This document shows positions 42,864-50,698 of a stretch of DNA of 64,000 nucleotides, in pieces. The notes under the pieces are model-generated. The model was not told where the DNA came from. It was given only the letters and a program-made list of their open reading frames with translations, and searched no databases. The DNA is taken from the NCBI RefSeq assembly GCF_021732705.1, contig NZ_JAKFUM010000007.1, positions 124,001 through 188,000 on the forward strand, in the 5' to 3' direction. Every line of letters starts with the position of its first letter. The stretch's first letter is position 1. The stretch is from Nevskia sp. GTDB taxonomy: Bacteria; Pseudomonadota; Gammaproteobacteria; Nevskiales; Nevskiaceae. A program made the translations under genes and the position numbers.

Positions 42864-44111
42864 TCACGCGAGGAACCCGAGGTCGCGCGTCGCGAAGTTC
42901 GGCAGGTTGGGGAAAATGCCGTTCAGGGCGCTGTCCGGGACGCCCATCCACTTCGCGCACGTCGCGGCGATCTGATCGATCGACGTGGTCGGAATGTACC
43001 GGCCCTGCCCGACATCCAGCGGCCCGCCGATCGCGAGGCTGGGCATCTGGCCGTAGTAGCCACCGATGACCGGCCCGCCGGCGGCGAAGTAAAACGTGCC
43101 CCAGCCGTGGTCCGAGCCGTCGCCGTTGCTGGTGAGCGTTCGGCCGAAGTCGGACTGTTCGAGCACCATCACGTTGTTCGCGACGCCCTGAGCGGTCATC
43201 TCGGTGAGGAACACGTCGACGGCCGTCGAGAACTGCGCCATCAGGCCGGGCAAGTTCGCAATTTCCGAATCATGCGAGTCGAATCCGCCGAGCTGCACGA
43301 AGAAAATCTCGCGGCCGAACCCGTCGGGAGGATTGACCTGGGTGCGCGCCTTGATCGTTCGTGCCACCTGGCGAAGCTGAACGCCAAGCTGTGATCCGGG
43401 GAAAGTCGTCACAACGTCGCCGGCTGCAGCCACGGCACTGTTGTAGATGTCGCGCTTGCTGATGGCGCTGTCATAGACGCTCCCCAGCGTCCTCGTGATC
43501 GGATTGGTCTCGGTGCGCGCGTTGGCCAGAAGCGCATTGGCCGCGGTCGACGGCCCGCCGCCAAACACGCCGCCGTGTAGGCGCGGCGAGATCGCGCCGT
43601 TGGCCGTTACCGCGTACGGAGACGTGTCTACGCCTACCTGCAGAGTCGGGTTCCCGCCGATATTGATGTTCACCGGCAGCGCTTGCGTGAGGCCTTGGGC
43701 GGCGAGGTAGTCCGCAAGACGGCCGGCCCAGCCGAAGCCGTCGTAAGCGTCCCCGGTGCCGGTCTGCACAAGCCGGGTCTGCTCGAAGTGCGAGAACAGT
43801 TGCGGCGGCAGTGAAACCCCTGCGTTGTACTGGGCCAGCGTCGTCGGCTGCACGAGATTCCCGGCGTTGCAGATCAGCGCGACCTTGCCCGCGTTGAAGC
43901 GGGTGTGAAGCGCGGACAGATTCGGGTTCAGGCCATACATGCCGCCATCGCTCGCGGTGCCGTTCAGGACGAGCGCTGAGCCTTGCGGGATCGCCAACGC
44001 ACCGCGGCGAGCCGCATAGGTCGAGTAGCCCGAAAGCGGAACAACCGAAGCCCACGGGCTCAGTCCACCGTTCAGATAGACGTACACCAGTGCCTTGTAA
44101 TCATTAAACAT
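42864..44111 (-). CDS. Phage-encoded DUF1501 protein (sulfatase/alkaline-phosphatase-like fold)
   Basis: A 415-residue DUF1501 (COG4102) protein. Hallmarks: an early KALVYVYLNGGLS strand, the FFVQLGGFDSHDSEIANL segment (family G-x-D-x-H), and VMVLEQSDFGRTLTSNGDGSDHGWGTFYF with the family's FGRT..DHGWG motif. Bacterial members are exported by a Tat signal; this one begins directly at the fold (MFNDYKALVYVYL) without any signal. It starts 1 base after the stop of the DUF1800 gene, the same order in which the two families pair in bacterial operons. Here the pair sits after the baseplate genes of a phage, which suggests virion-surface proteins. The reaction is unknown; the fold relates to enzymes hydrolysing sulfate or phosphate esters. 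Confidence 0.85.
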   Translation of the reverse strand: MFNDYKALVYVYLNGGLSPWASVVPLSGYSTYAARRGALAIPQGSALVLNGTASDGGMYGLNPNLSALHTRFNAGKVALICNAGNLVQPTTLAQYNAGVSLPPQLFSHFEQTRLVQTGTGDAYDGFGWAGRLADYLAAQGLTQALPVNINIGGNPTLQVGVDTSPYAVTANGAISPRLHGGVFGGGPSTAANALLANARTETNPITRTLGSVYDSAISKRDIYNSAVAAAGDVVTTFPGSQLGVQLRQVARTIKARTQVNPPDGFGREIFFVQLGGFDSHDSEIANLPGLMAQFSTAVDVFLTEMTAQGVANNVMVLEQSDFGRTLTSNGDGSDHGWGTFYFAAGGPVIGGYYGQMPSLAIGGPLDVGQGRYIPTTSIDQIAATCAKWMGVPDSALNGIFPNLPNFATRDLGFLA

Positions 44112-44112
44112 T

Positions 44113-47001
44113 TCAGTTCACCGTGTACTGTGGCGAGGTAATGAAGATCGACATCGCCATCACGGCGCGACGTGCGGGATTCGGGATGCCGGTCAGCGCG
44201 TTTGCGATGACAGCCTGGTTCTGCGGTGACATCCTGCCGCCGGTGAGGATGTCCGACATCCGCGCCACCAGCGCCGCAGGATCGGCCGCATACGGCTCCC
44301 AGTACGCCGTGTTCAGGTAGGCCACGCCCACGTTCGTTCCGGCAGGGACAACGCTGTAGAACTCGCTGGCATAGCGCACGCCCGCGGCGTCGCGGAACTG
44401 ATATGCCAGTCGGGCCATTTCGTCGGCGGCGGCGGTGAGCGCCGATTCGGTCGCGAGCTGAAGCTCTGGCATGAAGTAGCCGGGAACTTCCGGCCGGATG
44501 AACGCCGGCTGATAGAAATTGAAAACCGACGGCGCAGACAGGAAGCGGTTCCGCAGCTCGCTGTTGAAGTAAATGTGCATCTGATCGCTGTCGTACAGGC
44601 CGTTCTCCGATGTCGCCGAGAACGCCCGATACATACGAAGCACAGCCAGCATGGGCTCCTGCGCCTTGCCCGCTGCGCTCGGAGTGCCCGGCGTCGGATT
44701 CATGGCCTCGGTATCCGTCAGGATCGCCCGCGCGACCTGCAGAAGATTCCCGTTCGTTGCGTTCCAGGCGGCGACCACGCGCGAGATGTAGGCCGGCGAC
44801 GGGTTCGACGTGACCAGCTTCACGATCAGTTGGCGCGAGATGAACGGCGCGCACGACGGGTGCGCGACGAGGGCATCCAGCAAGGCGTCGATGTCGCTGT
44901 CCACAGTGCCGCCGGCCGGGATCACGATGCCGTCGATGATCGTTTTGGCTCCGGTCTCGTGATATGCCGGATAGGACGCCATCTGCGAACACAAACGACG
45001 TTCGGCCGGCGACGTTTGGTACTCCCAAATCAGCCCGCGCTCGTAGTCGGACGAAAACGGAGCGCCATTCGGGTTGGGGCCGAGGCCGGTCCAAACTGCG
45101 GCGGAGCCGGTGACCATCGGCTGCGTGTAGTTCGGGATCGGCCGGCCGTTGGCGTCGAGCTGGCGCGAGCCATCCGAGTTCAGCCGGTACAAGCCGATCG
45201 TGAACAGTTCCATGACTTCGCGCGCGAAGTTTTCGTCAGGCCGGCGGCCAGTGGCGGGGTCGGCTTTCTGGTTCTTGAAGTGCGACAGGAACACGCCCAT
45301 CGTTTCGTTGCGGGAAACAGCGCCGATCAAGCTGCGGAAGCTGCCCAGCGCATGCGTGACGAGCAGATCGCCGTAAACCGCGAGGGGCTGACGGTTCTCG
45401 ACGAAAAAGCCGGAATCTGCGCACACCAGAATGCCCGACAAGGCAAACGCCATGCGTTGCCGAAGCTGATCCGTCCCCAGGAGCGCGCCGCGCATCCATG
45501 GCCCGTCGCGCTGGCCTTGGTTGACTGCGGTGATACCCGTGGTCGACGGAGGCGCAGCGGCTTGCGCAGCGAACCACGGGTCAAGGTTCGTCACGCCGAC
45601 AAGGGCTTCAGCCTCGGTCGGGCTCGCTCCCATCGTCGCGTTGTTCAGGAACCGAGCAGCGGTCGCGAGCGTCAGCGGCACCGCCGGGGCAGCGGCAGTC
45701 ACCGTGACCTGCAGCGTTGACGCGCGAGGCGAATTCGGCGAACCGGCAAGGGTTTCGGTCACCGTGATCGAGTGCGTCTGCGCCTCGCTGAAATCTGTGG
45801 CGACCGCCCCAGTCACGATCGTCATGCCCGACAGCGCGAAGCGACCGCCGGCCGTATCGGTCAGCGACAGCGTCGAGCCAATCGTGATGCCAGAAATGGT
45901 ACCGACCAGGATGGCGGGCGCGCTGCCCTCGACGATCGAGCCACCAGCGAGGGTCAAGGGAGCGAGCACGGTCGCGTCCACGATGGTGACCGTGATCGCG
46001 GTATCGCGCGGCGAGCCGGATGCACCAGCCAGCGCCTCGCGCAGCACGATTTCGTGCGTAGGGGACACATCGAAGTTGGTCGCGGTCGCACCGGCAACCA
46101 GGTTGCCGCTGTTCAGGGCAAAACGACCGCCGGCATCGTTCGCCAGCGCCAGGGTCGATCCGAGCGTGCGGCCGACGATCGCGCCGACAAGCGTGCCGGC
46201 CAGACTGGCTTCGGTCAGGGTCGCGTTGCTCAGCGTCAGCGCAGCGAGCGACACGGCCGGGGCAACGTCGGTCACCGCAATGGTGATTGCCGTGTCGCGC
46301 GGCGAGCCGGATGCGCCGGCCAGCGTCTCGCGGACCGTGATCAGATGACTCGTCGATGCGGCGTAATCGGTCGGAACGGTTCCGGTCACGATCGCAAGGC
46401 CGTTCAGCGCGAAACGTCCGCCGGCCGTGTCGATCAGCGACAGCGTCGAGCCGACAGTGCGCCCCGACAGCGTGCCAACCGCAGTGCCGGCCGCGGCCCC
46501 TTCGGCAACCACGGTGCCGGACAGAGCAAGCTGCGCAAGCGTCGGCGCAACTGCAACTGCGGCGACGGAGATCATGAGCGTCGTATCGCGAGGCGAACCG
46601 GTAGCCCCCGCCAACGTCTCGCGCACGGTGATTGTGTGCACCGCGCTGACGGCACGGTCGGTCGGCGTCGAGCCGGCGACGACGTTCATGCCCGACAGCG
46701 CGAAGCGACCGCCGGCCGTGTCGGTCAGCGACAGCGTCGAGCCGGCCGTCGCCCCGAGAATCATGCCGACTGGGGTGCCGTTTGCAGAACCGGAATCAAT
46801 AGTCGCGGCGGACAGCGAGAGCGTCGACAGAACCGGTGCCGGGATTGACCCACCGCCGCCAGGCGGCGATGCAAGCGTGACGACGCCGGCATAATCCTTC
46901 TTCTTCCAGACGCCTTCGGTGGAAAGGAACGTCATGAACGCACCGGGCCGCGCCGGGCGCGGGGCGGCTTCGTCGGACAGCATGTTTTGTTCGATAGGCA
47001 T
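44113..47001 (-). CDS. Phage-encoded DUF1800 protein with N-terminal tail-type segment and four Ig-like repeats
   Basis: A 962-residue protein. Residues 1-45 carry the segment TFLSTEGVWKKKDYAGVVTLAS, which looks like a virion attachment tip. Four homologous repeats of about 90 residues follow (56-147, 153-243, 250-341, 346-434), each with GSTLSLTDTAGGRFAL and ETLAGASGSPRDT motifs, resembling Ig/cadherin-like modules. Residues 445-962 are a DUF1800 (COG5267) domain: RFLNNATMGASPTEAEAL, RMAFALSGILV, NFAREVMELFTIGLYRLN, a C-terminal FNFYQPAF region and PARRAVMAMSIFITSPQY. No signal peptide is present. Its ATG overlaps the previous stop (TGATG). It is probably a tail-fibre-like adhesin or depolymerase with the DUF1501 partner. 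Confidence 0.85.
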   Translation of the reverse strand: MPIEQNMLSDEAAPRPARPGAFMTFLSTEGVWKKKDYAGVVTLASPPGGGGSIPAPVLSTLSLSAATIDSGSANGTPVGMILGATAGSTLSLTDTAGGRFALSGMNVVAGSTPTDRAVSAVHTITVRETLAGATGSPRDTTLMISVAAVAVAPTLAQLALSGTVVAEGAAAGTAVGTLSGRTVGSTLSLIDTAGGRFALNGLAIVTGTVPTDYAASTSHLITVRETLAGASGSPRDTAITIAVTDVAPAVSLAALTLSNATLTEASLAGTLVGAIVGRTLGSTLALANDAGGRFALNSGNLVAGATATNFDVSPTHEIVLREALAGASGSPRDTAITVTIVDATVLAPLTLAGGSIVEGSAPAILVGTISGITIGSTLSLTDTAGGRFALSGMTIVTGAVATDFSEAQTHSITVTETLAGSPNSPRASTLQVTVTAAAPAVPLTLATAARFLNNATMGASPTEAEALVGVTNLDPWFAAQAAAPPSTTGITAVNQGQRDGPWMRGALLGTDQLRQRMAFALSGILVCADSGFFVENRQPLAVYGDLLVTHALGSFRSLIGAVSRNETMGVFLSHFKNQKADPATGRRPDENFAREVMELFTIGLYRLNSDGSRQLDANGRPIPNYTQPMVTGSAAVWTGLGPNPNGAPFSSDYERGLIWEYQTSPAERRLCSQMASYPAYHETGAKTIIDGIVIPAGGTVDSDIDALLDALVAHPSCAPFISRQLIVKLVTSNPSPAYISRVVAAWNATNGNLLQVARAILTDTEAMNPTPGTPSAAGKAQEPMLAVLRMYRAFSATSENGLYDSDQMHIYFNSELRNRFLSAPSVFNFYQPAFIRPEVPGYFMPELQLATESALTAAADEMARLAYQFRDAAGVRYASEFYSVVPAGTNVGVAYLNTAYWEPYAADPAALVARMSDILTGGRMSPQNQAVIANALTGIPNPARRAVMAMSIFITSPQYTVN
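45700..46836 (-). repeat. Four tandem Ig-like repeat units within the DUF1800 gene
   Basis: The coding sequence for residues 56-434 holds four units of roughly 270-290 bases. The block around 45837-45880 recurs almost identically at 46700-46745, and related copies lie near 46125-46165 and 46410-46455. High DNA identity between the first and fourth units allows recombination and change of repeat number. Confidence 0.85.
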
Positions 47002-47354
47002 CAGTTGATCTCGAAAGCGATGGCATTGCCTTGCAGGAGCAGCACACCGGAACCCTCAATCACGAGGGTGCCGGCGATAAGCAGGTTGTGATCCGCGGGG
47101 ATGGCCACGACTTGGCCATGCCGGATGTGGTTCAGGGAGGCAGGCACCGACGAGAAGCGCCAAGCATGGCCGTCCCAGTGCATCGGCGTCTTGGCAACTG
47201 CTGACCAGCCGGTAACGCCAATCGCGTCCAGCCCGCCGGGGTCTGGCCGCGTGTCGCCGTGCATCGCGACGACCAAGGTCATCGCGATGAAATCGCCAAG
47301 CGGAAGCTCGGTCGTCCTCATGCCGGATCGAACCAGCGGTAAGCGAGCGGTCAT
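47001..47354 (-). CDS. Phage tail/fibre-region protein, uncharacterised
   Basis: A 117-residue protein overlapping its neighbours at both ends (ATGA with the upstream gene, TGATG with DUF1800). It has short beta-rich stretches such as DAIGVTGWSAVAKTPMHWDGHAWRFSSV and a hydrophobic C-terminal HNLLIAGTLVIEGSGVLLLQG that looks like a small jelly-roll or adhesin tip. I do not recognise it. Its position just before the DUF1800 gene suggests a fibre linker or virion structural protein. Confidence 0.7.
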   Translation of the reverse strand: MTARLPLVRSGMRTTELPLGDFIAMTLVVAMHGDTRPDPGGLDAIGVTGWSAVAKTPMHWDGHAWRFSSVPASLNHIRHGQVVAIPADHNLLIAGTLVIEGSGVLLLQGNAIAFEIN

Positions 47355-47800
47355 GAGAGCACTCCCCGGTAGACCGGCAACTCGATCCGGACCAGCATCG
47401 CTTCAGCGGTGATCGCGGTCCCAATCTGCACGTCGGCATCAAGGCCTGAAGTGCTTTGCGTGAGCGCCCCCGCAAGCCCCGAAAAAACAGGCTCGTCAGG
47501 GACAAACTGCGCGCCGCGGATGCGCTCGACGCCGTCGGTGCGGAATCGAACGTACTGCCCAGGATTTGCCGGCTCGATCGCGACCCCGCGGACAGCCCCT
47601 GCATGCTGAGCGCTTGGCGTCGCCGCATGCGCCACCGAGTTTTCGGAGACGAAGCGAACCGCGCGGTAAGCCTCGATGCGATCGGCCGCAACGGCGGTTT
47701 GAATGCCCGCACGATCGTCTTGCGGGAGCGGCACGAACGGGAGCGCCAAAGGAATTTCGACAACCGCCCTTCCAGGCTGAACAACGATCACGCGGCCCAT
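47351..47800 (-). CDS. Phage tail/baseplate-region protein, uncharacterised
   Basis: A 149-residue protein starting at the ATG of a TGATG overlap with the upstream gene and ending in an ATGA overlap with the next. It is beta-rich (VIVVQPGRAVVEIPLALPFVP, GIQTAVAADRIEAYRAVRF, GAVRGVAIEPANPGQYVRFRTDG) with no cysteine and no membrane span. The longer open frame to 48247 in this frame is not coding upstream of this start. Probably a virion component; the exact role is unknown. Confidence 0.65.
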   Translation of the reverse strand: MGRVIVVQPGRAVVEIPLALPFVPLPQDDRAGIQTAVAADRIEAYRAVRFVSENSVAHAATPSAQHAGAVRGVAIEPANPGQYVRFRTDGVERIRGAQFVPDEPVFSGLAGALTQSTSGLDADVQIGTAITAEAMLVRIELPVYRGVLS

Positions 47801-48153
47801 CAGTTCGCTCCCCTCACGGCAATGCTGAATTTCCGGGCTTCCAGAAACGTCCGGGCGTAGCCGTCCGCATTGGTCACGCGCGCGGTGAAGGTGTGCGTGC
47901 CGGGCCGCAGCGCGGCCGTCGTGGCGGCGTCGATCTCCGCGAAAGACACGCGCTGCCCGACTGCCGCGGCTGTTCCGCCGGCAGTGGAGTAGCGGTACAC
48001 GAGGTCTCCGAGCGATGTCCGAATCTCGGCGACAACCGATGCGTCTTCGCCAAAGCGATAGGGAAGATCGGCATCGTCGAGGCAGTCGAAGTACCAGGCG
48101 GGATAGGTGCTCCCGTGGTCGATCTGAGCAAGGGGAATTCGTCCGTAGCTCAT
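47800..48153 (-). CDS. Phage baseplate/tail protein with Ig-like fold, uncharacterised
   Basis: A 117-residue protein coupled to both neighbours (ATGA upstream, TGATG downstream). Its strands VVAEIRTSLGDLVYRYSTA and LRPGTHTFTARVTNADG suggest a small Ig-like or BppU-type domain found in baseplate adaptors. No catalytic motif is visible. Likely an adaptor between the baseplate and the fibre proteins encoded next. Confidence 0.6.
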   Translation of the reverse strand: MSYGRIPLAQIDHGSTYPAWYFDCLDDADLPYRFGEDASVVAEIRTSLGDLVYRYSTAGGTAAAVGQRVSFAEIDAATTAALRPGTHTFTARVTNADGYARTFLEARKFSIAVRGAN

Positions 48154-48401
48154 TTGCGGCCCCGCGACGAAAGCGCAGCGGCAAGCGCCTTGAAGAGCCC
48201 TTCCCCGAGTTTCCCGATGTTGACGGAGACAGCATCCATGCGCTCAATCAGCGCGACGCTCATCTTGGCTTCAGCCTCGCGGGCTTTCGTGAAGCGATGG
48301 AAGCTCTTCGACTTCAGCAGGTCATTGATCGCTGACTGCGGCATTTGCAAGGCTTCGGGGTAGGAACACGCCTTGCAATTTAGAGCCAGGTCACCCGCCA
48401 T
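48150..48401 (-). CDS. Small phage protein with a CxxC motif
   Basis: An 83-residue protein from the ATG at 48401 (MAGDLALNCKACSYPEAL). The start overlaps the previous stop by 11 bases, and the C-terminus overlaps the next gene's start by 4. A single CKAC pair near the N-terminus could bind metal or form a disulfide. The rest is helical and charged (KSKSFHRFTKAREAEAKMSVALIERMDAV). A longer open frame to 48614 lacks support because it lies inside the previous gene. Confidence 0.6.
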   Translation of the reverse strand: MAGDLALNCKACSYPEALQMPQSAINDLLKSKSFHRFTKAREAEAKMSVALIERMDAVSVNIGKLGEGLFKALAAALSSRGRK

Positions 48402-49176
48402 CGACGTGAGATTTTCCGCTGAGTCCGACCGCAACCGCGCCGATGTTGGAAAGGGCGGGAAATCGCGCCGGGGCCACCCCAGCCCCTTCCGATGGTTCGT
48501 TGACCGGCTGGCACAGAACGCCATGGCGGTCGAAGTCGATTTGGAAGAAGTGCGCGGCTTGTTGGTTGGCGATCCAATACGCGCCAAACAGCTCCGCGTA
48601 ATCGGATTCGGCAAGCAGCTTCATCCACGCCATGCGCGAGCGCAGCCAGTCCAAGAACTCCGCGTGCGCTATGACAGCGTCCGGCGCGCGCTCGTCGGCT
48701 TTTCGCAGCTGGGCTGCCATCGCCCCGGTGACCCAGTGGAACCGCGACGACGCGGGGTCTTCGAGTTGCAGTCGCTCGATCGCCTCCGCATGCGCGCCAA
48801 GAAGCGGATGCAGCGTCCACGTCGCCCCAGCGATGCCGCCAAGGCTGATCGCAGGCTCCAAAGGGAAGTCGCGGCCAACATGCAGGTAGTCGCTGTAGCG
48901 CGCATCGTCACCGACGGCGAAATCGCCCTCTTCGGACATCGTCGCGAGGTAATGGCAGACCAAGAAGGTGCGTTCCTGAACCGTCATCGCAAGCGGATCG
49001 GCGACGAACGACGAGGACGGCTGCGCGGCTTCGGTTATCACCGCATGCAGGAACTCAGTCGCGGCGGCTTCATACCGGGTCGGGTGCATGGACAGAAGCC
49101 GGATGGCTTCCCCCATCGGAAGCTCCCGCATCCGGATCGACATTCGCCGGGTGCGCACAGGTGCTATCGAAATCAT
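48391..49176 (-). CDS. Phage baseplate / tail assembly protein, uncharacterised
   Basis: A 261-residue protein starting in a TGATG overlap. The first part (MSIRMRELPMGEAIRLLSMH, YEAAATEFLHAVI, LAMTVQERTFLVCHYLATM) is helical and resembles phage tail-assembly or hub-assembly proteins that read the tail core; the resemblance is weak. The middle is Trp- and His-rich (ATWTLHPLLGAHAEAIERLQ, FHWVTGAMAAQLRKADERAP). Its position between a putative baseplate protein and fibre-region genes supports a tail role. Confidence 0.6.
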   Translation of the reverse strand: MISIAPVRTRRMSIRMRELPMGEAIRLLSMHPTRYEAAATEFLHAVITEAAQPSSSFVADPLAMTVQERTFLVCHYLATMSEEGDFAVGDDARYSDYLHVGRDFPLEPAISLGGIAGATWTLHPLLGAHAEAIERLQLEDPASSRFHWVTGAMAAQLRKADERAPDAVIAHAEFLDWLRSRMAWMKLLAESDYAELFGAYWIANQQAAHFFQIDFDRHGVLCQPVNEPSEGAGVAPARFPALSNIGAVAVGLSGKSHVDGG

Positions 49177-49952
49177 CAGGGCTCTCGCGTACCAATTCGG
49201 CCGTCACCGCGCAGCAGGCGCTGCATATCGCCGCGGTCGAGCGCGGCCAGGCTTGCGATCTGCATGGGGAGCGCGACCATCGTGTATCTGCCGTCGCGCG
49301 CACGAGGCGAAGTCAGCGGCTCGCTGATCGACTCAATCACCATGTCGGCGAACGTCCGATTGGCGTATGCAATCGCAATTCGCGTCGGCGCTTCGGACGG
49401 CAACAGGTACTCGATCCCGCTTCGCTCGTCGCTTGCGCCGCTGAAGATTCCGCGCTCAGCCAGCTTTTTCGGGGCGGCCCAGCGCATGAGCTGGCGGATC
49501 GGGGCTTCGACTTCCCGTTCTGGATCGGCCCAGGCCCGGAAGAGCACGGTGCACGTCAAGCGCAGCGGCGGCATGCCGTTGAAAATCTGCGTCGAATTGA
49601 TTTTCGTGATCCCCGTGCGCCCCTTCGCTGAATCGACGAACCGGTCATACGCGCTCTGATTCTGGCCATCGGCCGAAAATCCGAAAAAATTGAGCACTCC
49701 GCGAGCTTGCGAGCTGAACGCCGAAAGCGCACCAGACTGCAGAAGAGCAGTGATCGCCGGGGCCTTTGATTCAGGCCCCATGTGCTCGAACGGCGATTGC
49801 CAGTTGTACTGCATCGCCATTTCTGCGCCTTCGGCGAACGGGGCGAAGACTTCCGGCTCCGACGTGTCGACGTTGCCGTCTTTGTCGAGCGCGTAAAAAT
49901 GGGCTATCAGGTGCTCTGATAGCCCATCCCAACGCGATCCCAGTGCCGCCAC
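49176..49952 (-). CDS. Putative phage baseplate protein
   Basis: A 258-residue protein starting at a GTG 3 bases after the previous stop. The central segment INSTQIFNGMPPLRLTCTVLFRAWADPEREVEAPIRQLM followed by WAAPKKL resembles tail-tube-cap or baseplate-wedge proteins of myoviruses, in which a beta barrel is formed by a similar pattern; this is a memory-based resemblance. The C-terminal SISEPLTSPRARDGRYTMVALPMQ looks like a tube-docking strand. It is coupled to its neighbours. It is not an enzyme as far as can be seen. Confidence 0.55.
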   Translation of the reverse strand: MAALGSRWDGLSEHLIAHFYALDKDGNVDTSEPEVFAPFAEGAEMAMQYNWQSPFEHMGPESKAPAITALLQSGALSAFSSQARGVLNFFGFSADGQNQSAYDRFVDSAKGRTGITKINSTQIFNGMPPLRLTCTVLFRAWADPEREVEAPIRQLMRWAAPKKLAERGIFSGASDERSGIEYLLPSEAPTRIAIAYANRTFADMVIESISEPLTSPRARDGRYTMVALPMQIASLAALDRGDMQRLLRGDGRIGTREP

Positions 49953-49955
49953 CGG

Positions 49956-50684
49956 TTATCCGACGACCTTGCGCCGGCCACCGAAGATGCGACGGGTCAG
50001 CCGGTTGCTGCGCATGTTGAGCTTCAGCGCGTTCCCGGAGTGCGCCCGCCGGCGGGCTTTCTGGAACGCGGCTCGCTGCTTGCCGGTGCGCCGAATGCGC
50101 CGGAGCATGTGGTGAACGATCTTCTTTCGGCCGTGCTTGTGGCCGATCGTCATCTTGCCGCGCAGCTTGGCGCTGATCGCGTCGACCGTCATGCCGTCCA
50201 TTCCGTGCACGGCGGTCGTGTAGGCGCTGTCGTACTCAGTTTCACCGTCGGCCATCTTCTCGACGAGCATGTCGCGCACGCGCATGCCGGCCTCTTCGTC
50301 CGCATCGTTCAGCAGCATGTCGGCGTCCTCGCCAGACACGCCCTTGCCGGTGATGTAATCCCATGCGCCTTCGATCGCGATGTTCAGCGCATCGATTTCC
50401 ATGTCGTTCAGATCGTCGTCGCCGTCTTCATCGACGCTTTCGATCAGCATCGCGATCAGGCGATCGGACAAGGTTTCACCCTCGTCGAGATCGGCCATGT
50501 CCGTTTCGACCCAGGACATCACGATCTTGATGGCGGTCATCCGCAGATCGGTTTCGACATAGTCGGCGACGGCTTCGGCCGCGTCGAACGTGTTGACCAT
50601 GTCCGCCGCAGCGCGATCCACCGCGCTGTCGAGGGTCGCACGGTCGCTCATGCGCTGCATGTAATCGGGAATGCCATTGTTCAT
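49956..50684 (-). CDS. Phage protein with acidic N-terminal and basic C-terminal halves
   Basis: A 242-residue protein I do not recognise. Residues 15-150 are helical and strongly acidic (SWVETDMADLDEGETLSDRL, SVDEDGDDDLNDMEIDALNI). Residues 175-242 are strongly basic (GHKHGRKKIVHHMLRRIRRTGKQRAAFQKARRRAHSG). This charge split suggests binding to nucleic acid or to a basic/acidic partner, as scaffold or chaperone proteins do. It lies between the sheath gene and baseplate genes. Confidence 0.65.
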   Translation of the reverse strand: MNNGIPDYMQRMSDRATLDSAVDRAAADMVNTFDAAEAVADYVETDLRMTAIKIVMSWVETDMADLDEGETLSDRLIAMLIESVDEDGDDDLNDMEIDALNIAIEGAWDYITGKGVSGEDADMLLNDADEEAGMRVRDMLVEKMADGETEYDSAYTTAVHGMDGMTVDAISAKLRGKMTIGHKHGRKKIVHHMLRRIRRTGKQRAAFQKARRRAHSGNALKLNMRSNRLTRRIFGGRRKVVG

Positions 50685-50698
50685 GGTGCTTGTCTCAG

